Assembly (NCBI RefSeq): GCF_004745865.1
Contig: NZ_SRKZ01000003.1
Coordinates: 186,001-250,000 of the forward strand
DNA: 64,000 nt
Direction of reading: 5' to 3'
Origin: Hymenobacter wooponensis
GTDB lineage: Bacteria; Bacteroidota; Bacteroidia; Cytophagales; Hymenobacteraceae
The notes below the pieces were generated by a model that made no database searches, was not told the origin of the DNA, and saw nothing but the letters and a program-made list of their open reading frames with translations. This document shows positions 32,834 through 41,645 of the stretch, one piece after another (the stretch's first letter is position 1; the number at the start of each line of letters is the position of its first letter). The translations under genes and the position numbers were made by a program.

Positions 32834-34957
32834 ATGAGAAGCCTTTACCTTTCGACGGCGGCGGCACTGCTAAGCGCGCACGCTTTCGCCCAAACGCCAA
32901 TCAAAACGCTGCCCTACCCGCAGACCAAGAAGGTGGATACCGTTACCACGTACTTCGGCACCAAGGTAGCTGACCCGTACCGCTGGCTCGAAAACGACCA
33001 AGCGGCCGATACCAAAGCTTGGGTGCAGGAAGAAAACAAGGTGACGCAGAATTACCTGTCTCAGATTCCCTTCCGCGAAAGCATTCGCAAGCGCCTTGAA
33101 ACCCTCTGGAATTACGAGAAGTACGGTGCACCCTACAAAGAAGGCAAGTACACTTACTTCAGTAAGAACACTGGCCTACAAAGTCAGTCGGTTCTCTATC
33201 GACAGCAGGGCAACGGTGCTCCGGAAGTATTCCTTGACCCCAACGGCTTCTCCAAAGACGGCACCACGTCGCTGGCAGGTATCAGCTTCACCAAAGACGG
33301 CAGCCTGGCCGCGTACCAGATTTCGGAAGGCGGCTCCGACTGGCGCAAGGTGATTGTAATGCGCACCTCCGACAAAGCCTTGGTCGGTGATACGCTGAAG
33401 GACGTGAAGTTTTCGGGCTTGGCCTGGAAAGGCAACGACGGCTTCTACTACAGCAGCTACGACAAGCCCGTAGCGGGAAGCCAACTGGCCGGCAAAACGC
33501 AAATTCATAAGCTGTTTTACCATAAACTGGGCACGCCACAGCGGAATGATAAACTCGTATTTGGGGGTGATAAAACGCCCCGTCGTTACGTGGGAGCTTA
33601 CCTAACAGAAGATGAGAGGTTCCTGGTTATCAGCGGCGCTAATACTACTACGGGTAACGAACTGTACATCCAGGATCTGAGCAAGGCTAACAGCCCCATT
33701 GTGCAGGTGGTTGACAACGAGAAGAACGAAGTGCGGGTGCTCGACAATGTGGGCAGTAAGCTCTACCTCGAAACCAACCTGAATGCTCCTAACAGCAAGG
33801 TGGTAACGGTGGATGCTGCCAACCCTAAGCCTACTAACTGGAAAGACTTAATTCCGGAGAGCAAGAATGTGTTGAACGCCTCTACTGGCGGCGGTAAAAT
33901 CTTCGCTAACTACTTGAAGGATGCGACGTCGCTGATTGAGCAGTACGACATGAACGGTAAGAAAGAGCGTAGTATCACACTGCCTTCAGTGGGCTCAGCC
34001 GGCGGCTTTGGCACCAAGAAAGAAGAGAAGGAAACGTATTACACTTTTACTTCTTACATCTACCCGCCTACCATTTTCAAGTACGACATTGCGACCGGCA
34101 AATCCACGGTCTACAAGAAAGCAGGTGTGCAGTTCGACCCTACGCAGTATGAGTCGAAGCAGGTGTTTTATAACTCGAAAGATGGCACCCGTATTCCCAT
34201 GATCATCACGCATAAAAAAGGCTTGGTGCTTAATGGCAAGAACCCCACGCTGATGTATGCTTATGGGGGCTTTAACTCCAGCGTAACGCCTAGCTTTGGC
34301 ACTTCTACTATTGTGCTACTCGAAAACGGTGGCATCTACGCCGTACCCAACTTGCGTGGCGGGGGCGAGTATGGTGAGAAGTGGCACTTGGCCGGCACCA
34401 AATTGCAGAAGCAAAACGTGTTCGACGACTACATTGCGGCGGCCGAGTATCTGGTGAAAAACAACTATACCTCCAAAGACTATCTCGCTATTTCGGGTGG
34501 CTCGAACGGCGGTCTGCTTGTGGGTGCCACCATGGCCCAGCGCCCCGAGATGTTCAAAGTAGCTTTCCCGGCTGTGGGGGTAATGGACATGCTGCGTTAC
34601 AACCAATTTACGGCTGGTGCAGGCTGGGCCTACGACTACGGCACTGCTCAGGATAGCAAGGAAATGTTCGAGTACCTCTACAAATACTCGCCCTACCACG
34701 CCCTAAAGCCCGCCTCCTACCCCGCCACCATGGTTACCACCGCCGACCACGACGACCGCGTAGTGCCAGCCCACTCCTTCAAGTTTGCTTCCAAGCTCCA
34801 GGAATCACAAAAAGGCAATGCCCCCGTCCTGATTCGAGTGGAAACCAAGGCTGGCCACGGTGCCGGCCGCTCCACGGCCCAAGTAATTAGCGAACAGGCC
34901 GATAAATGGTCGTTCATGTTCCAAAACATGGGCCTCACGCCCTATCAGAATAACTAG
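32834..34957 (+). CDS. Prolyl oligopeptidase (S9A), exported
   Basis: The 707-aa serine peptidase cleaves short peptides after proline. After a signal peptide (MRSLYLSTAAALLSAHAFAQ) there is a beta-propeller (about 90-440) and a C-terminal alpha/beta hydrolase domain with the nucleophile Ser in SGGSNGGLLVG, Asp in TADHDDRVVPAHSF and His in KAGHGAGRS. The N-terminal family opening DPYRWLENDQAADTKAW is present. Length is usual (about 690-720). It is likely periplasmic. A strong terminator follows. Confidence 0.95.
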   Translation: MRSLYLSTAAALLSAHAFAQTPIKTLPYPQTKKVDTVTTYFGTKVADPYRWLENDQAADTKAWVQEENKVTQNYLSQIPFRESIRKRLETLWNYEKYGAPYKEGKYTYFSKNTGLQSQSVLYRQQGNGAPEVFLDPNGFSKDGTTSLAGISFTKDGSLAAYQISEGGSDWRKVIVMRTSDKALVGDTLKDVKFSGLAWKGNDGFYYSSYDKPVAGSQLAGKTQIHKLFYHKLGTPQRNDKLVFGGDKTPRRYVGAYLTEDERFLVISGANTTTGNELYIQDLSKANSPIVQVVDNEKNEVRVLDNVGSKLYLETNLNAPNSKVVTVDAANPKPTNWKDLIPESKNVLNASTGGGKIFANYLKDATSLIEQYDMNGKKERSITLPSVGSAGGFGTKKEEKETYYTFTSYIYPPTIFKYDIATGKSTVYKKAGVQFDPTQYESKQVFYNSKDGTRIPMIITHKKGLVLNGKNPTLMYAYGGFNSSVTPSFGTSTIVLLENGGIYAVPNLRGGGEYGEKWHLAGTKLQKQNVFDDYIAAAEYLVKNNYTSKDYLAISGGSNGGLLVGATMAQRPEMFKVAFPAVGVMDMLRYNQFTAGAGWAYDYGTAQDSKEMFEYLYKYSPYHALKPASYPATMVTTADHDDRVVPAHSFKFASKLQESQKGNAPVLIRVETKAGHGAGRSTAQVISEQADKWSFMFQNMGLTPYQNN

Positions 34958-34980
34958 ATTAGCAGCATTTTGAAACAATA

Positions 34981-35021
34981 AAAAAGCCTGACAGCTCTTC
35001 AAGAGTTGTCAGGCTTTTTTA
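34981..35021 (+). terminator. Terminator of the prolyl oligopeptidase gene
   Basis: AAAAAGCCTGACA pairs with TGTCAGGCTTTTTT, closed by CTCTTCAAGAG, with six T residues at the end. Confidence 0.9.
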
Positions 35022-35191
35022 TGAGAGAGCCAGCTAAAATATATTAAGCCACTTAACTGTATTTGCTAAGTTAATTTCTCAGCGCATTACTCCATAATAC
35101 ATGTTTTATATAACGTTCTTCAAACCATACGGACAATTTTAAATCTATCATCAAATATTTTAGTGTTTGATGAAGGTGCATTTATAGACAG

Positions 35192-35482
35192 TTATCGCGT
35201 TTTATTACCTGTTGAACTCTTTTGCAAATTCCACCGATTATAGCCAATTCGCAAGGCGGTTAATAATATAGCTAACAATATACTTCCGCACAGCATAACA
35301 GGCAACCAGTAGCTTAAGACCAACAAGTAATAAAAGATAAATCGATCAATATTATGTATGAAGCTTTTGTCGTAATCGTGATTCAATATCATGTCAGAAA
35401 TACCTCCAATAATTGTCAATAGTAGCGAAAATATGAGGCACATGATTAACATATTACGAAATATCTTCAATGCCTGACGCAT
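35192..35482 (-). CDS. Hypothetical small membrane protein (AT-rich islet)
   Basis: The 96-aa frame encodes two hydrophobic helices (LIMCLIFSLLLTIIGGI near 12-28 and FYYLLVLSYWLPVMLCG, continuing to LTALRIGY, near 50-80) with a basic tail. I do not recognise a family. The DNA is clearly more AT-rich than the surroundings and codon use differs from neighbours, so the gene may be recently acquired, or may not be expressed. Coding status is moderately supported by the well-formed membrane topology. Confidence 0.5.
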   Translation of the reverse strand: MRQALKIFRNMLIMCLIFSLLLTIIGGISDMILNHDYDKSFIHNIDRFIFYYLLVLSYWLPVMLCGSILLAILLTALRIGYNRWNLQKSSTGNKTR

Positions 35483-35769
35483 AAATAAGTGCTATTATAT
35501 TTTAGGAATATCCGTTAAGGAACTAGCCATTATTGCAAAAATAGCTTTGGTCAATTCTATATACTTGGATTTATATCCATATCCTATAAACAAGGATAGT
35601 TTTTACCTTTACATTTCTAATTATCAAGTATATTTCTTAGCTAAAACTGGGATATAAGCTTGGATTGATTTCTGCCATTTACTATATTAATAGATGAATA
35701 GGCACTCTCTATAAACGTCCTAGAATTCCTTCCTTCTTTTGCGTCAGTACGCAGGCGATTTACAACAAT

Positions 35770-36075
35770 ATGCTTTTACCGTTAATTGGCCTTATATTCG
35801 GTGTTGTTGGTAGCGCTACACTCGGAGCTATAGTAATTGCTATTCACCCTATCTGGAAGCTTGCATTCAAGAATATAGCTTTGTTTGTCGTAGGTGCTTT
35901 TGCGGGAGCAATAGGTTCATCCATCCTCTATACCTGGATTTTTGCTGATGAAAACCAGCAGTTAAATTCCTCAGAAGCGGTTGTTGGTTATCTGGTAATG
36001 CTTTGTGCAGGAACCGTTACGGGTGGCACATTATCTACTTTTATAGGCACTCGATTATTTAGCAAACTTGAATAA
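35770..36075 (+). CDS. Hypothetical small membrane protein (AT-rich islet)
   Basis: The 101-aa product has three hydrophobic helices (about 1-25, 33-57 and 70-95), rich in Gly and Ala in a regular pattern (GVVGSATLGAIVIAI). A short acidic loop (FADENQQLNSSE) separates the last two. I do not recognise a family. It is divergent from the 96-aa gene and lies in the same AT-rich stretch, so the two may form one accessory unit. Confidence 0.55.
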   Translation: MLLPLIGLIFGVVGSATLGAIVIAIHPIWKLAFKNIALFVVGAFAGAIGSSILYTWIFADENQQLNSSEAVVGYLVMLCAGTVTGGTLSTFIGTRLFSKLE

Positions 36076-36177
36076 ATGCTCATGTGAAAATCGAATAGCC
36101 GTTCAAGTGTAAGGGGGCGTAACATTAGGCGTATTACCATTCAGTTTTGAAATAGGGTAACTCCACCTCATAAGCGC

Positions 36178-36924
36178 CTACTCATCCAACAACTCCCGCA
36201 CGTAGGCCTGTCCACCGAGGCGGCGCATGTTGCGCAGTACGCGCTGCTGCTTGGCCCGCGCTTGGGGGCCGGGGTTGCTAGCCCGGAACCGCAAAGGATT
36301 GGGCAGTACGCCGGCTAATAGGGCGGCCTCCTGGGCGTTGAGTTTAGCGGCCGACTTATGGAAGTACTGCTGGGAAGCAGCTTCTACCCCAAAAATACAG
36401 TCGCCCATTTCAGCCACGTTTAGGTACATCTCCATAATGCGGCGCTTATCCCACAATAGCTCAATCAGAACAGTGAAGTAAGCCTCGGCCGCTTTGCGCA
36501 CGTAGCTGCGCCCCTGCCATAAAAACACATTTTTGGCTACCTGCTGCGAAATGGTGCTGCCACCCCGTAGCTGCTTGCCACCACTTAGGTTAGACTTAGC
36601 TGCTTTTAGCAAGGCGTCGCCATCGAACCCATGATGGATGAGAAAACGCTGATCTTCGGCGGCTACCAAAGCCAGAGGTACATTGCCTGATACTTCCTCC
36701 ATGGTTCGGAAGTGATAGTTGATCCGGCGGTCTTCCTCCCGGATACCATAGTACCCCTTGCCAATCGGAGCATGAGCCCGACGGTCTAGCATCAGCCAAG
36801 TAGCGGGTGGCGAAACCCACCTATACACCAGCACCCACGCAATGGAAGCGAGGAACAGCGCCGCAGCTACTTGTAGGCCTATTCGTCCGGCCCGACGCAG
36901 GTATTGCTTGTAATCGCTCTTCAA
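36178..36924 (-). CDS. mtgA: Monofunctional biosynthetic peptidoglycan transglycosylase
   Basis: MtgA polymerises lipid II into glycan strands without cross-linking. The 248-aa protein has one N-terminal membrane anchor (about 14-36) and a GT51 domain with the catalytic Glu90 in VAAEDQRFLIHHGFD, the RGGSTISQQVAKN motif near 118-132 and the conserved ELLWDKRRIMEMYLNV helix. Length matches the family. It is transcribed alone and lies next to the AT-rich islet. Confidence 0.95.
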   Translation of the reverse strand: MKSDYKQYLRRAGRIGLQVAAALFLASIAWVLVYRWVSPPATWLMLDRRAHAPIGKGYYGIREEDRRINYHFRTMEEVSGNVPLALVAAEDQRFLIHHGFDGDALLKAAKSNLSGGKQLRGGSTISQQVAKNVFLWQGRSYVRKAAEAYFTVLIELLWDKRRIMEMYLNVAEMGDCIFGVEAASQQYFHKSAAKLNAQEAALLAGVLPNPLRFRASNPGPQARAKQQRVLRNMRRLGGQAYVRELLDE

Positions 36925-37265
36925 AACGGAAACCTAGGTGAAACAACTGTGAACAACGTGCCCTTAGTGCAGCCAAGCAAAAGTAGCGCATTTAGCTAGC
37001 GGAAGGCAGCCCAGAGATTGAAAAAGCGTTGTATGCGTGCTTCTATCCGGTTTTGATTGTATGTAGAAGTGCTTGGTGAGTAATTGTGCCGCTAGGCCAC
37101 TCGTGTTACCTGCGTCAGCTTTTGCGTGGTGCGCCGTGCGGTACACTCCCTTAGCAACTACCCGCCACAAATACAGTATATCAAAAGCGAAGCGCGGTTG
37201 TTACCATAGCACTACGTACTCTTTCAGCTGCCGCTTCTGAGAGCCCACTTCTTAATCCCACCTGC
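36925..37265. other. 341-bp intergenic region, nothing recognised
   Basis: Between mtgA and the Lon-domain gene, which diverge. It contains one CTAGGCCAC copy (37092-37100). I see no exact promoter motif and no gene I can support. Confidence 0.45.
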
Positions 37266-37907
37266 ATGTCTGAGACCCGGCTACTTGCCTTATTCCCGTT
37301 GAACCTGGTGGTGTTTCCTGGCGAAAAACTCAACCTGCACATTTTTGAGCCACGCTACCGCCAGCTCGTGCATGACTGCCTGGAGCAAAACATTACGTTT
37401 GGTATTCCTCCTTACCTCAAGGAAGGTATCAGCACGCTGGGCACCGAAATGAAGCTGGTAGGCGTGGAGAAAACGTATGAGTCGGGGGAAATGGATATTC
37501 GGACGCGGGCTCTAGGCCTCTTTCGGGTGCAGGAGTTCTACCGGCAGGCCCCCGGCAAGCTCTACGCCGGCGCCGATATTGAGGAGGTGACCGATGACTT
37601 GACAGGCGACGTAGTGCTACAGACTCGCATTAAGAAGCAAATTCAACAGCTCTATGACATCCTAGGCCTACGTCATTTGTTTCTGGAACTGCCCACTGAC
37701 TTCCGGGTGTATGACATTGCCCACCACTTAGGCATGAATACTGAGCAGGAGTTTGAGCTTCTTACTGCTGAGTCGGAAGTTGACCGCCAGACAATGGTGC
37801 TGGAGCACTTAGAGCAGGTGTTGCCCATTCTGTTAGAAACCGAGCGGTTGAAAGAACGCTCCCGCCTTAATGGGCATTTCAAAAACCTCACCCCACCAAA
37901 TTTTTAG
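37266..37907 (+). CDS. Lon substrate-binding-domain protein
   Basis: The 213-aa protein consists of a LonSB (PUA-like) domain, the N-terminal domain of Lon protease, without ATPase or protease parts. Its start LLALFPLNLVVFPGEKLNLH and FEPRYRQLVHDCLEQ are the family signature, and an all-helical C-terminal section follows (about 110-205). Such stand-alone proteins are widespread but poorly understood; a role in substrate recognition is only by analogy. The following metallophosphoesterase gene is 104 bp downstream on the same strand. Confidence 0.9.
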   Translation: MSETRLLALFPLNLVVFPGEKLNLHIFEPRYRQLVHDCLEQNITFGIPPYLKEGISTLGTEMKLVGVEKTYESGEMDIRTRALGLFRVQEFYRQAPGKLYAGADIEEVTDDLTGDVVLQTRIKKQIQQLYDILGLRHLFLELPTDFRVYDIAHHLGMNTEQEFELLTAESEVDRQTMVLEHLEQVLPILLETERLKERSRLNGHFKNLTPPNF

Positions 37908-38011
37908 ACCTGGTTGCGTACTTACCAGGGGTTGCCAGCACATAACTGCGCCATAGCGGAACGCCGGAGGGTAGGCCTTACGTAGTATACACTTACCTCT
38001 ACTGTATTGCC

Positions 38012-39247
38012 GTGCCCTACTCTACCCTAATTCTGAGCTTACTTGCTGGTGCAGTTCTGGCGGCCGTATGCTGGCTGAGCTGGCGTTACTGGCAGGAGCG
38101 GCAGTACCGGCGACGGCCGTATGTGGCCCCGGCGGTTTTAGATTGGGAGTTGCAAACCCCCAATGCGCAAACGCCCCCCTTGCACCGCGTGGCCGTGCTG
38201 GGCGACCCCGGCGCCGTCAAAACCGATGGTACCGATCCTATTCTGCACCTGCTCAGCTTCTGGCAGCAGGAGACTGGCCCAGCAGGCACCATTGTCATCC
38301 TGGGCGATAATATTTATCCTACCGGCTTACCGGCCCCTGAGCACCCTGGCCGAGCGGCAGCAGAGGCACGCTTTCAGGCGTTGTTAGAGGCACTAGGCCA
38401 GTATAAGGGCAATATTGTACTGCTCAGCGGCAACCACGACTGGAACAAAGGCCGGCCCGATGGGTGGGAATACCTGCAACGGCAAGAGGCGTACGTGCGC
38501 GAGCATTTGCCGCAAGCCCACTACCTTCCTACAGGTGGCCTACCAGGCCCCATGAGTCTGCAGTTAGCGGACGGTGTGCTGCTGGTAGTGCTCAATACCC
38601 AATGGTGGGTGCAAACGGGGGCACGCCCGCCATCTGATTCTAAAGAGCCCTTTCGGCAATTGCAGCTGCTGCTGGAGCAGAACCGGCACCAGCGCGTGCT
38701 AGTAGCGGGTCATCATCCGCTGTATTCCAATGCATTGCACGGGGGTAAGTTTACGGCCAAGCAGCACGTGTTTCCCCTTACTACGGTAAACAAACGGGCC
38801 TACGTTCCGCTCCCCCTTATTGGCTCCTTATTACCGTTATACCGCAAGGTGGTGGGAGCAGCCGAAGACATGGCCCATCCCCGTTACCGCAAAATGCGGC
38901 GGCGACTACTGCGGGTGCTACACCAGTTTCCGGGTGTTATCTATGCCTCCGGCCACGACCACAACCTACAGTATTTTCAGAAACACGGCGGACATTACCT
39001 GGTGAGTGGGTCGGGCAGTAAAACAGCCTTTGTGCAAAAAGGCGGGCGGGCCACGTTTGTGCACGAGTATCAGGGCTTCTTTAGCCTCGATTTTTATGCT
39101 AACGGTGAGACTTGGCTCCGTACACTGGAGCCCGGCGTTACGGATAGCTTGCAGCCCGGCCCAGAAGTATTCCGGCTCCGCCTGCAGCCCACGCACGAAG
39201 CCGCCCCAGCGGTAGTACCCCTGCTTTTGGGCGACCAAGTGGCCTAG
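38012..39247 (+). CDS. Metallophosphoesterase with N-terminal membrane anchor
   Basis: The 411-aa protein starts with GTG at 38012 and one membrane segment (about 5-25), so it is probably membrane-anchored with its catalytic domain outside. The calcineurin-like phosphoesterase motifs are present: GDPGAVK (64-70), GDNIYPTGLP (98-107), SGNHDWNKG (139-147), AGHHPLYSN and SGHDHNLQY near the C-terminus. The first motif has Gly where DxH is classical. From memory, GDNIYPxGLP is typical of the phosphatase part of the large Bacteroidota proteins that also contain the 531-aa region described above. A perfect palindrome overlaps the stop codon. The substrate is unknown. Confidence 0.85.
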   Translation: MPYSTLILSLLAGAVLAAVCWLSWRYWQERQYRRRPYVAPAVLDWELQTPNAQTPPLHRVAVLGDPGAVKTDGTDPILHLLSFWQQETGPAGTIVILGDNIYPTGLPAPEHPGRAAAEARFQALLEALGQYKGNIVLLSGNHDWNKGRPDGWEYLQRQEAYVREHLPQAHYLPTGGLPGPMSLQLADGVLLVVLNTQWWVQTGARPPSDSKEPFRQLQLLLEQNRHQRVLVAGHHPLYSNALHGGKFTAKQHVFPLTTVNKRAYVPLPLIGSLLPLYRKVVGAAEDMAHPRYRKMRRRLLRVLHQFPGVIYASGHDHNLQYFQKHGGHYLVSGSGSKTAFVQKGGRATFVHEYQGFFSLDFYANGETWLRTLEPGVTDSLQPGPEVFRLRLQPTHEAAPAVVPLLLGDQVA

Positions 39248-39306
39248 AAGATAGAAGCCGGAAGCAGCATACGCTACTTCCGGCTTCTATCTTCTAGGCC
39301 ACTTGG
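39235..39306. terminator. Perfect 30-bp inverted repeat overlapping the stop codon
   Basis: The 30-nt arms (39235-39264 and 39277-39306) are perfectly complementary around a 12-nt loop. The left arm covers the last codons of the metallophosphoesterase gene, and each arm contains one CTAGGCCAC copy. It sits between convergent genes and is probably a bidirectional terminator. No T-run is present. Confidence 0.75.
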
Positions 39307-39309
39307 TAC

Positions 39310-40245
39310 TTACTGCTCACCCGGTGCCGCTGCATCTGGGCTTTGCTTTTTTGGGGTTAATACATGCAGGCTTTGGGGTAGTATTTCCACCTCAACCGGC
39401 GTAGGTAAATACAGAGGCTCACCGTCAACCTGCGCTAATACGCGGTTTTTACCGGGTACGGTAATGGTTGCCCGGCTGCAGCACAACCGCCGGGTATACT
39501 CAGAGCTATCAAACCCGCTGGTGTACAGATTATATAAGATGCCTGGCGCCGCAGCATTTGGGAAGGGGTTGATCAGGCAAATCTCAAACTGACCATCATC
39601 TAACTCGCCTTCTGGGTTAATGACCACATTGCTGCCGAAGGTATTAGCATTCGCAATGGTGAGCATGAAGGCAGGCCCCTCCCATTCTTCCAGATCCGTT
39701 TTTATATGATACTGCTCTGGCTCGTAGTTGATGTACTCCTGAGTGGCGATACGAATGTAAGCACCCGGGCCGCGGACATCTCCCTGGTCGAAACGCTCTA
39801 CCACTAGCGCGTTAAAGCCCAAATCGGCTAGGTGAGCGGAGAACTTGCCACCCACCCGGATGGTATCCATCGTCAGAACTTCAAAATCCCACGTCAGGCG
39901 CAAGGCTTCTTCCACCTGTTGCGGAATACCTAAGTCCTTGGATAAGCCGTTGCCCGAGCCTAACGGAATTATGCCCAGCGGCAGCGAGCCATTAACCAGA
40001 GATTCCGCCACTAGACTCACGGTGCCGTCGCCACCGGCGGCGAAAACCGCATCGTAGGCCACTTGCTGAAGGTGCTCCTGTAGGCGCGCCAGGTCGTCTT
40101 CGCCAGTAGTATGGAAAAACGCTGCATTGCGGCCGCGCTCCTGGCAATAGCTGCGAATGGTGCCTTCCAACTGCGCTTTGTCAATATCGCCTGATATGGG
40201 ATTTAACACAAACAGAAGGTTCCGTAGTTGAACTGGAGCGCTCAT
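39310..40245 (-). CDS. Diacylglycerol-kinase-family lipid kinase
   Basis: The 311-aa protein belongs to the diacylglycerol/sphingosine kinase family (YegS/BmrU-like), which phosphorylates lipids with ATP. The nucleotide motif AAGGDGTVSLVAESL is at 69-83 (GGDGT 71-75) and IIPLGSGNGLSKDLGIP follows. The C-terminal beta-sandwich holds TIANANTFGSNVVINPEGEL, the family motif, and VDGEPLYLP. I chose the ATG at 40245 (MSAPVQLRNLLFVLNP). It ends 3 bp after the palindrome that closes the convergent metallophosphoesterase gene. The exact lipid is unknown. Confidence 0.92.
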   Translation of the reverse strand: MSAPVQLRNLLFVLNPISGDIDKAQLEGTIRSYCQERGRNAAFFHTTGEDDLARLQEHLQQVAYDAVFAAGGDGTVSLVAESLVNGSLPLGIIPLGSGNGLSKDLGIPQQVEEALRLTWDFEVLTMDTIRVGGKFSAHLADLGFNALVVERFDQGDVRGPGAYIRIATQEYINYEPEQYHIKTDLEEWEGPAFMLTIANANTFGSNVVINPEGELDDGQFEICLINPFPNAAAPGILYNLYTSGFDSSEYTRRLCCSRATITVPGKNRVLAQVDGEPLYLPTPVEVEILPQSLHVLTPKKQSPDAAAPGEQ

Positions 40246-40370
40246 AAGGAGGCGAAAAAAAAGGTTTTCATGAGTCAAGAGAATAGGTAAAACAGGCACC
40301 GCCCACCTTCTAAAACCAAACGTGACCGGCTACTGGGCCGGCCACGCTGTAAGGGCTGTAAGAATATGAG

Positions 40371-41180
40371 TTAGGGCTTCAGATTGGCGGGTAACCCCTG
40401 GGGGTAGTCCGTAGCAATGTCGCGCTGCAGCTCCTGGATGCGGTTTCCCGGGTTGGGGTGAGTACTTAGGAACTCGGGGGGGCTGCTGCCGTGGTTTGCC
40501 TGCTCCAAGATCTCCATTACCTGAATCATAGACCGGGGATCATAGCCGGCAGAAGGTGTAAAATCTACGGCCAGCTTATCGGCTTCTAGCTCATCCTGGC
40601 GCCCGTAGCGCAGGGTAAGGAGCTTGCCTACCATAGCAGCTGCCGCGGCACTTACAGCCGTTCCGGGCCGGTCGGGGTCATACATGCCAATAGCGGCGGC
40701 ACCCGTCAGGCCTTGCGTCAGCTTTGACTTAGCAATCTGCTCCGCTGAGTGGCGAGCTACTACGTGGCCAATTTCGTGCGCCAGCACGCCCGCTACCTGT
40801 CCTTCTGTTTTGAGGTTCTTAAGCAAACCCGCCGTAATGAATACCTGCCCGCCCGGCAGGGCAAAAGCGTTAATGGTGTTTTCATCGGCTAGCAGGTGAA
40901 ACTGAAACTTGTAGGGCGTCTGTCCAGCTTTCGTGCTGCGCACAATTTCCTGACCAATACGCTCCACAGCTGCCCCAGCTTGGCGGTCGGGGTGAATACC
41001 GCCGTATTGCTGGGCCATTTCGGGGGCGGCCTGCAGGCCTAGGGCAATTTCCTGGTCGGCAGTCATATCCACGTGCTGCACTTCACCGGTCACTTCATTC
41101 ACGGAGCGTTTACAGTAGTAGGATATGAGTGTAATGCCCCCTAGCAAGAGGGCAATGATATAACGAAGACTTCCGCGCAT
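40371..41180 (-). CDS. M48 family metalloprotease, second copy
   Basis: The 269-aa zinc protease has the motif HEIGH at 135-139 and the Glu ligand in RQDELEADKLAVDF. The loop NAFALPGGQVFITAGL precedes the zinc site, and STHPNPGNRIQELQ closes the domain, matching the first M48 protein (STHPNPGSRIQDIQ). The N-terminus has one hydrophobic segment (YIIALLLGGITLISYYC); Tyr before the Cys makes a lipobox doubtful, so it may be membrane-anchored. Its job is likely envelope protein quality control, by analogy with BepA/LoiP. Confidence 0.92.
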   Translation of the reverse strand: MRGSLRYIIALLLGGITLISYYCKRSVNEVTGEVQHVDMTADQEIALGLQAAPEMAQQYGGIHPDRQAGAAVERIGQEIVRSTKAGQTPYKFQFHLLADENTINAFALPGGQVFITAGLLKNLKTEGQVAGVLAHEIGHVVARHSAEQIAKSKLTQGLTGAAAIGMYDPDRPGTAVSAAAAAMVGKLLTLRYGRQDELEADKLAVDFTPSAGYDPRSMIQVMEILEQANHGSSPPEFLSTHPNPGNRIQELQRDIATDYPQGLPANLKP

Positions 41181-41362
41181 GATTGGTTAGGAATAGGGAG
41201 TGAGAGAAGGGCAAAACAGAGGAGTATAGCTCCTCCAGGGGTTTGTAACGCGAAGCTTGCGGCAGGGTTGTCTGCCGGCATATACCCAAAATGTGCTGAT
41301 TCCCGTATCAGGCTTACTCTCCCTTTTCTAACAATTCTCTCCTCACTAATTCCCTTGTCATC

Positions 41363-41557
41363 ATGAATCAGAAACGCACCTTCGGCAGCATCCTGACTGT
41401 TCTTGGCATAATTGGTATCATCATCGCCGCGCTGGCTTTCCTGCAAATCGGTGGTATAGGCCTAAGCAAGATGAACTCTGCCGTGCCTTTCATTGTAGGC
41501 CTCATTTTCTTCTTCGCCGGCATCAACCTGGTGAAGACTACTAGCGACCGGGCCTAA
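41363..41557 (+). CDS. Small two-helix membrane protein
   Basis: The 64-aa protein has two hydrophobic helices (about 8-28 and 38-56) joined by a short Gly/Ser loop, with charged ends (MNQKRT and KTTSDRA). I do not recognise a named family, though similar short proteins are common in Cytophagales. The gene has a very strong terminator, which supports real transcription. Confidence 0.7.
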   Translation: MNQKRTFGSILTVLGIIGIIIAALAFLQIGGIGLSKMNSAVPFIVGLIFFFAGINLVKTTSDRA

Positions 41558-41571
41558 CCACTTGGCCTCAG

Positions 41572-41635
41572 ATAACCGCACAGCAAAATGCCCGGCTATT
41601 ATTAGCCGGGCATTTTGCTGTGCGGTTATTTTTTA
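41572..41635 (+). terminator. Very strong terminator with 27-bp perfect stem
   Basis: Arms 41572-41598 and 41603-41629 are perfectly complementary with a 4-nt loop, followed by six T residues. It closes the small membrane protein gene and may also serve the convergent transpeptidase gene. Confidence 0.93.
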
Positions 41636-41645
41636 AGCTAGGCCA

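Noticed and set aside
35022-36110. Integron, prophage or insertion sequence in the AT-rich islet
   Set aside because: No integrase, transposase or terminal repeats were found.
36964-37170. 68-codon frame on the minus strand upstream of mtgA
   Set aside because: Composition is unlike a real protein and it holds a CTAGGCCAC copy in a non-conserved gap.
41181-41362. CRISPR-like or direct repeats
   Set aside because: No regular spacing or repeated unit was found there or elsewhere.
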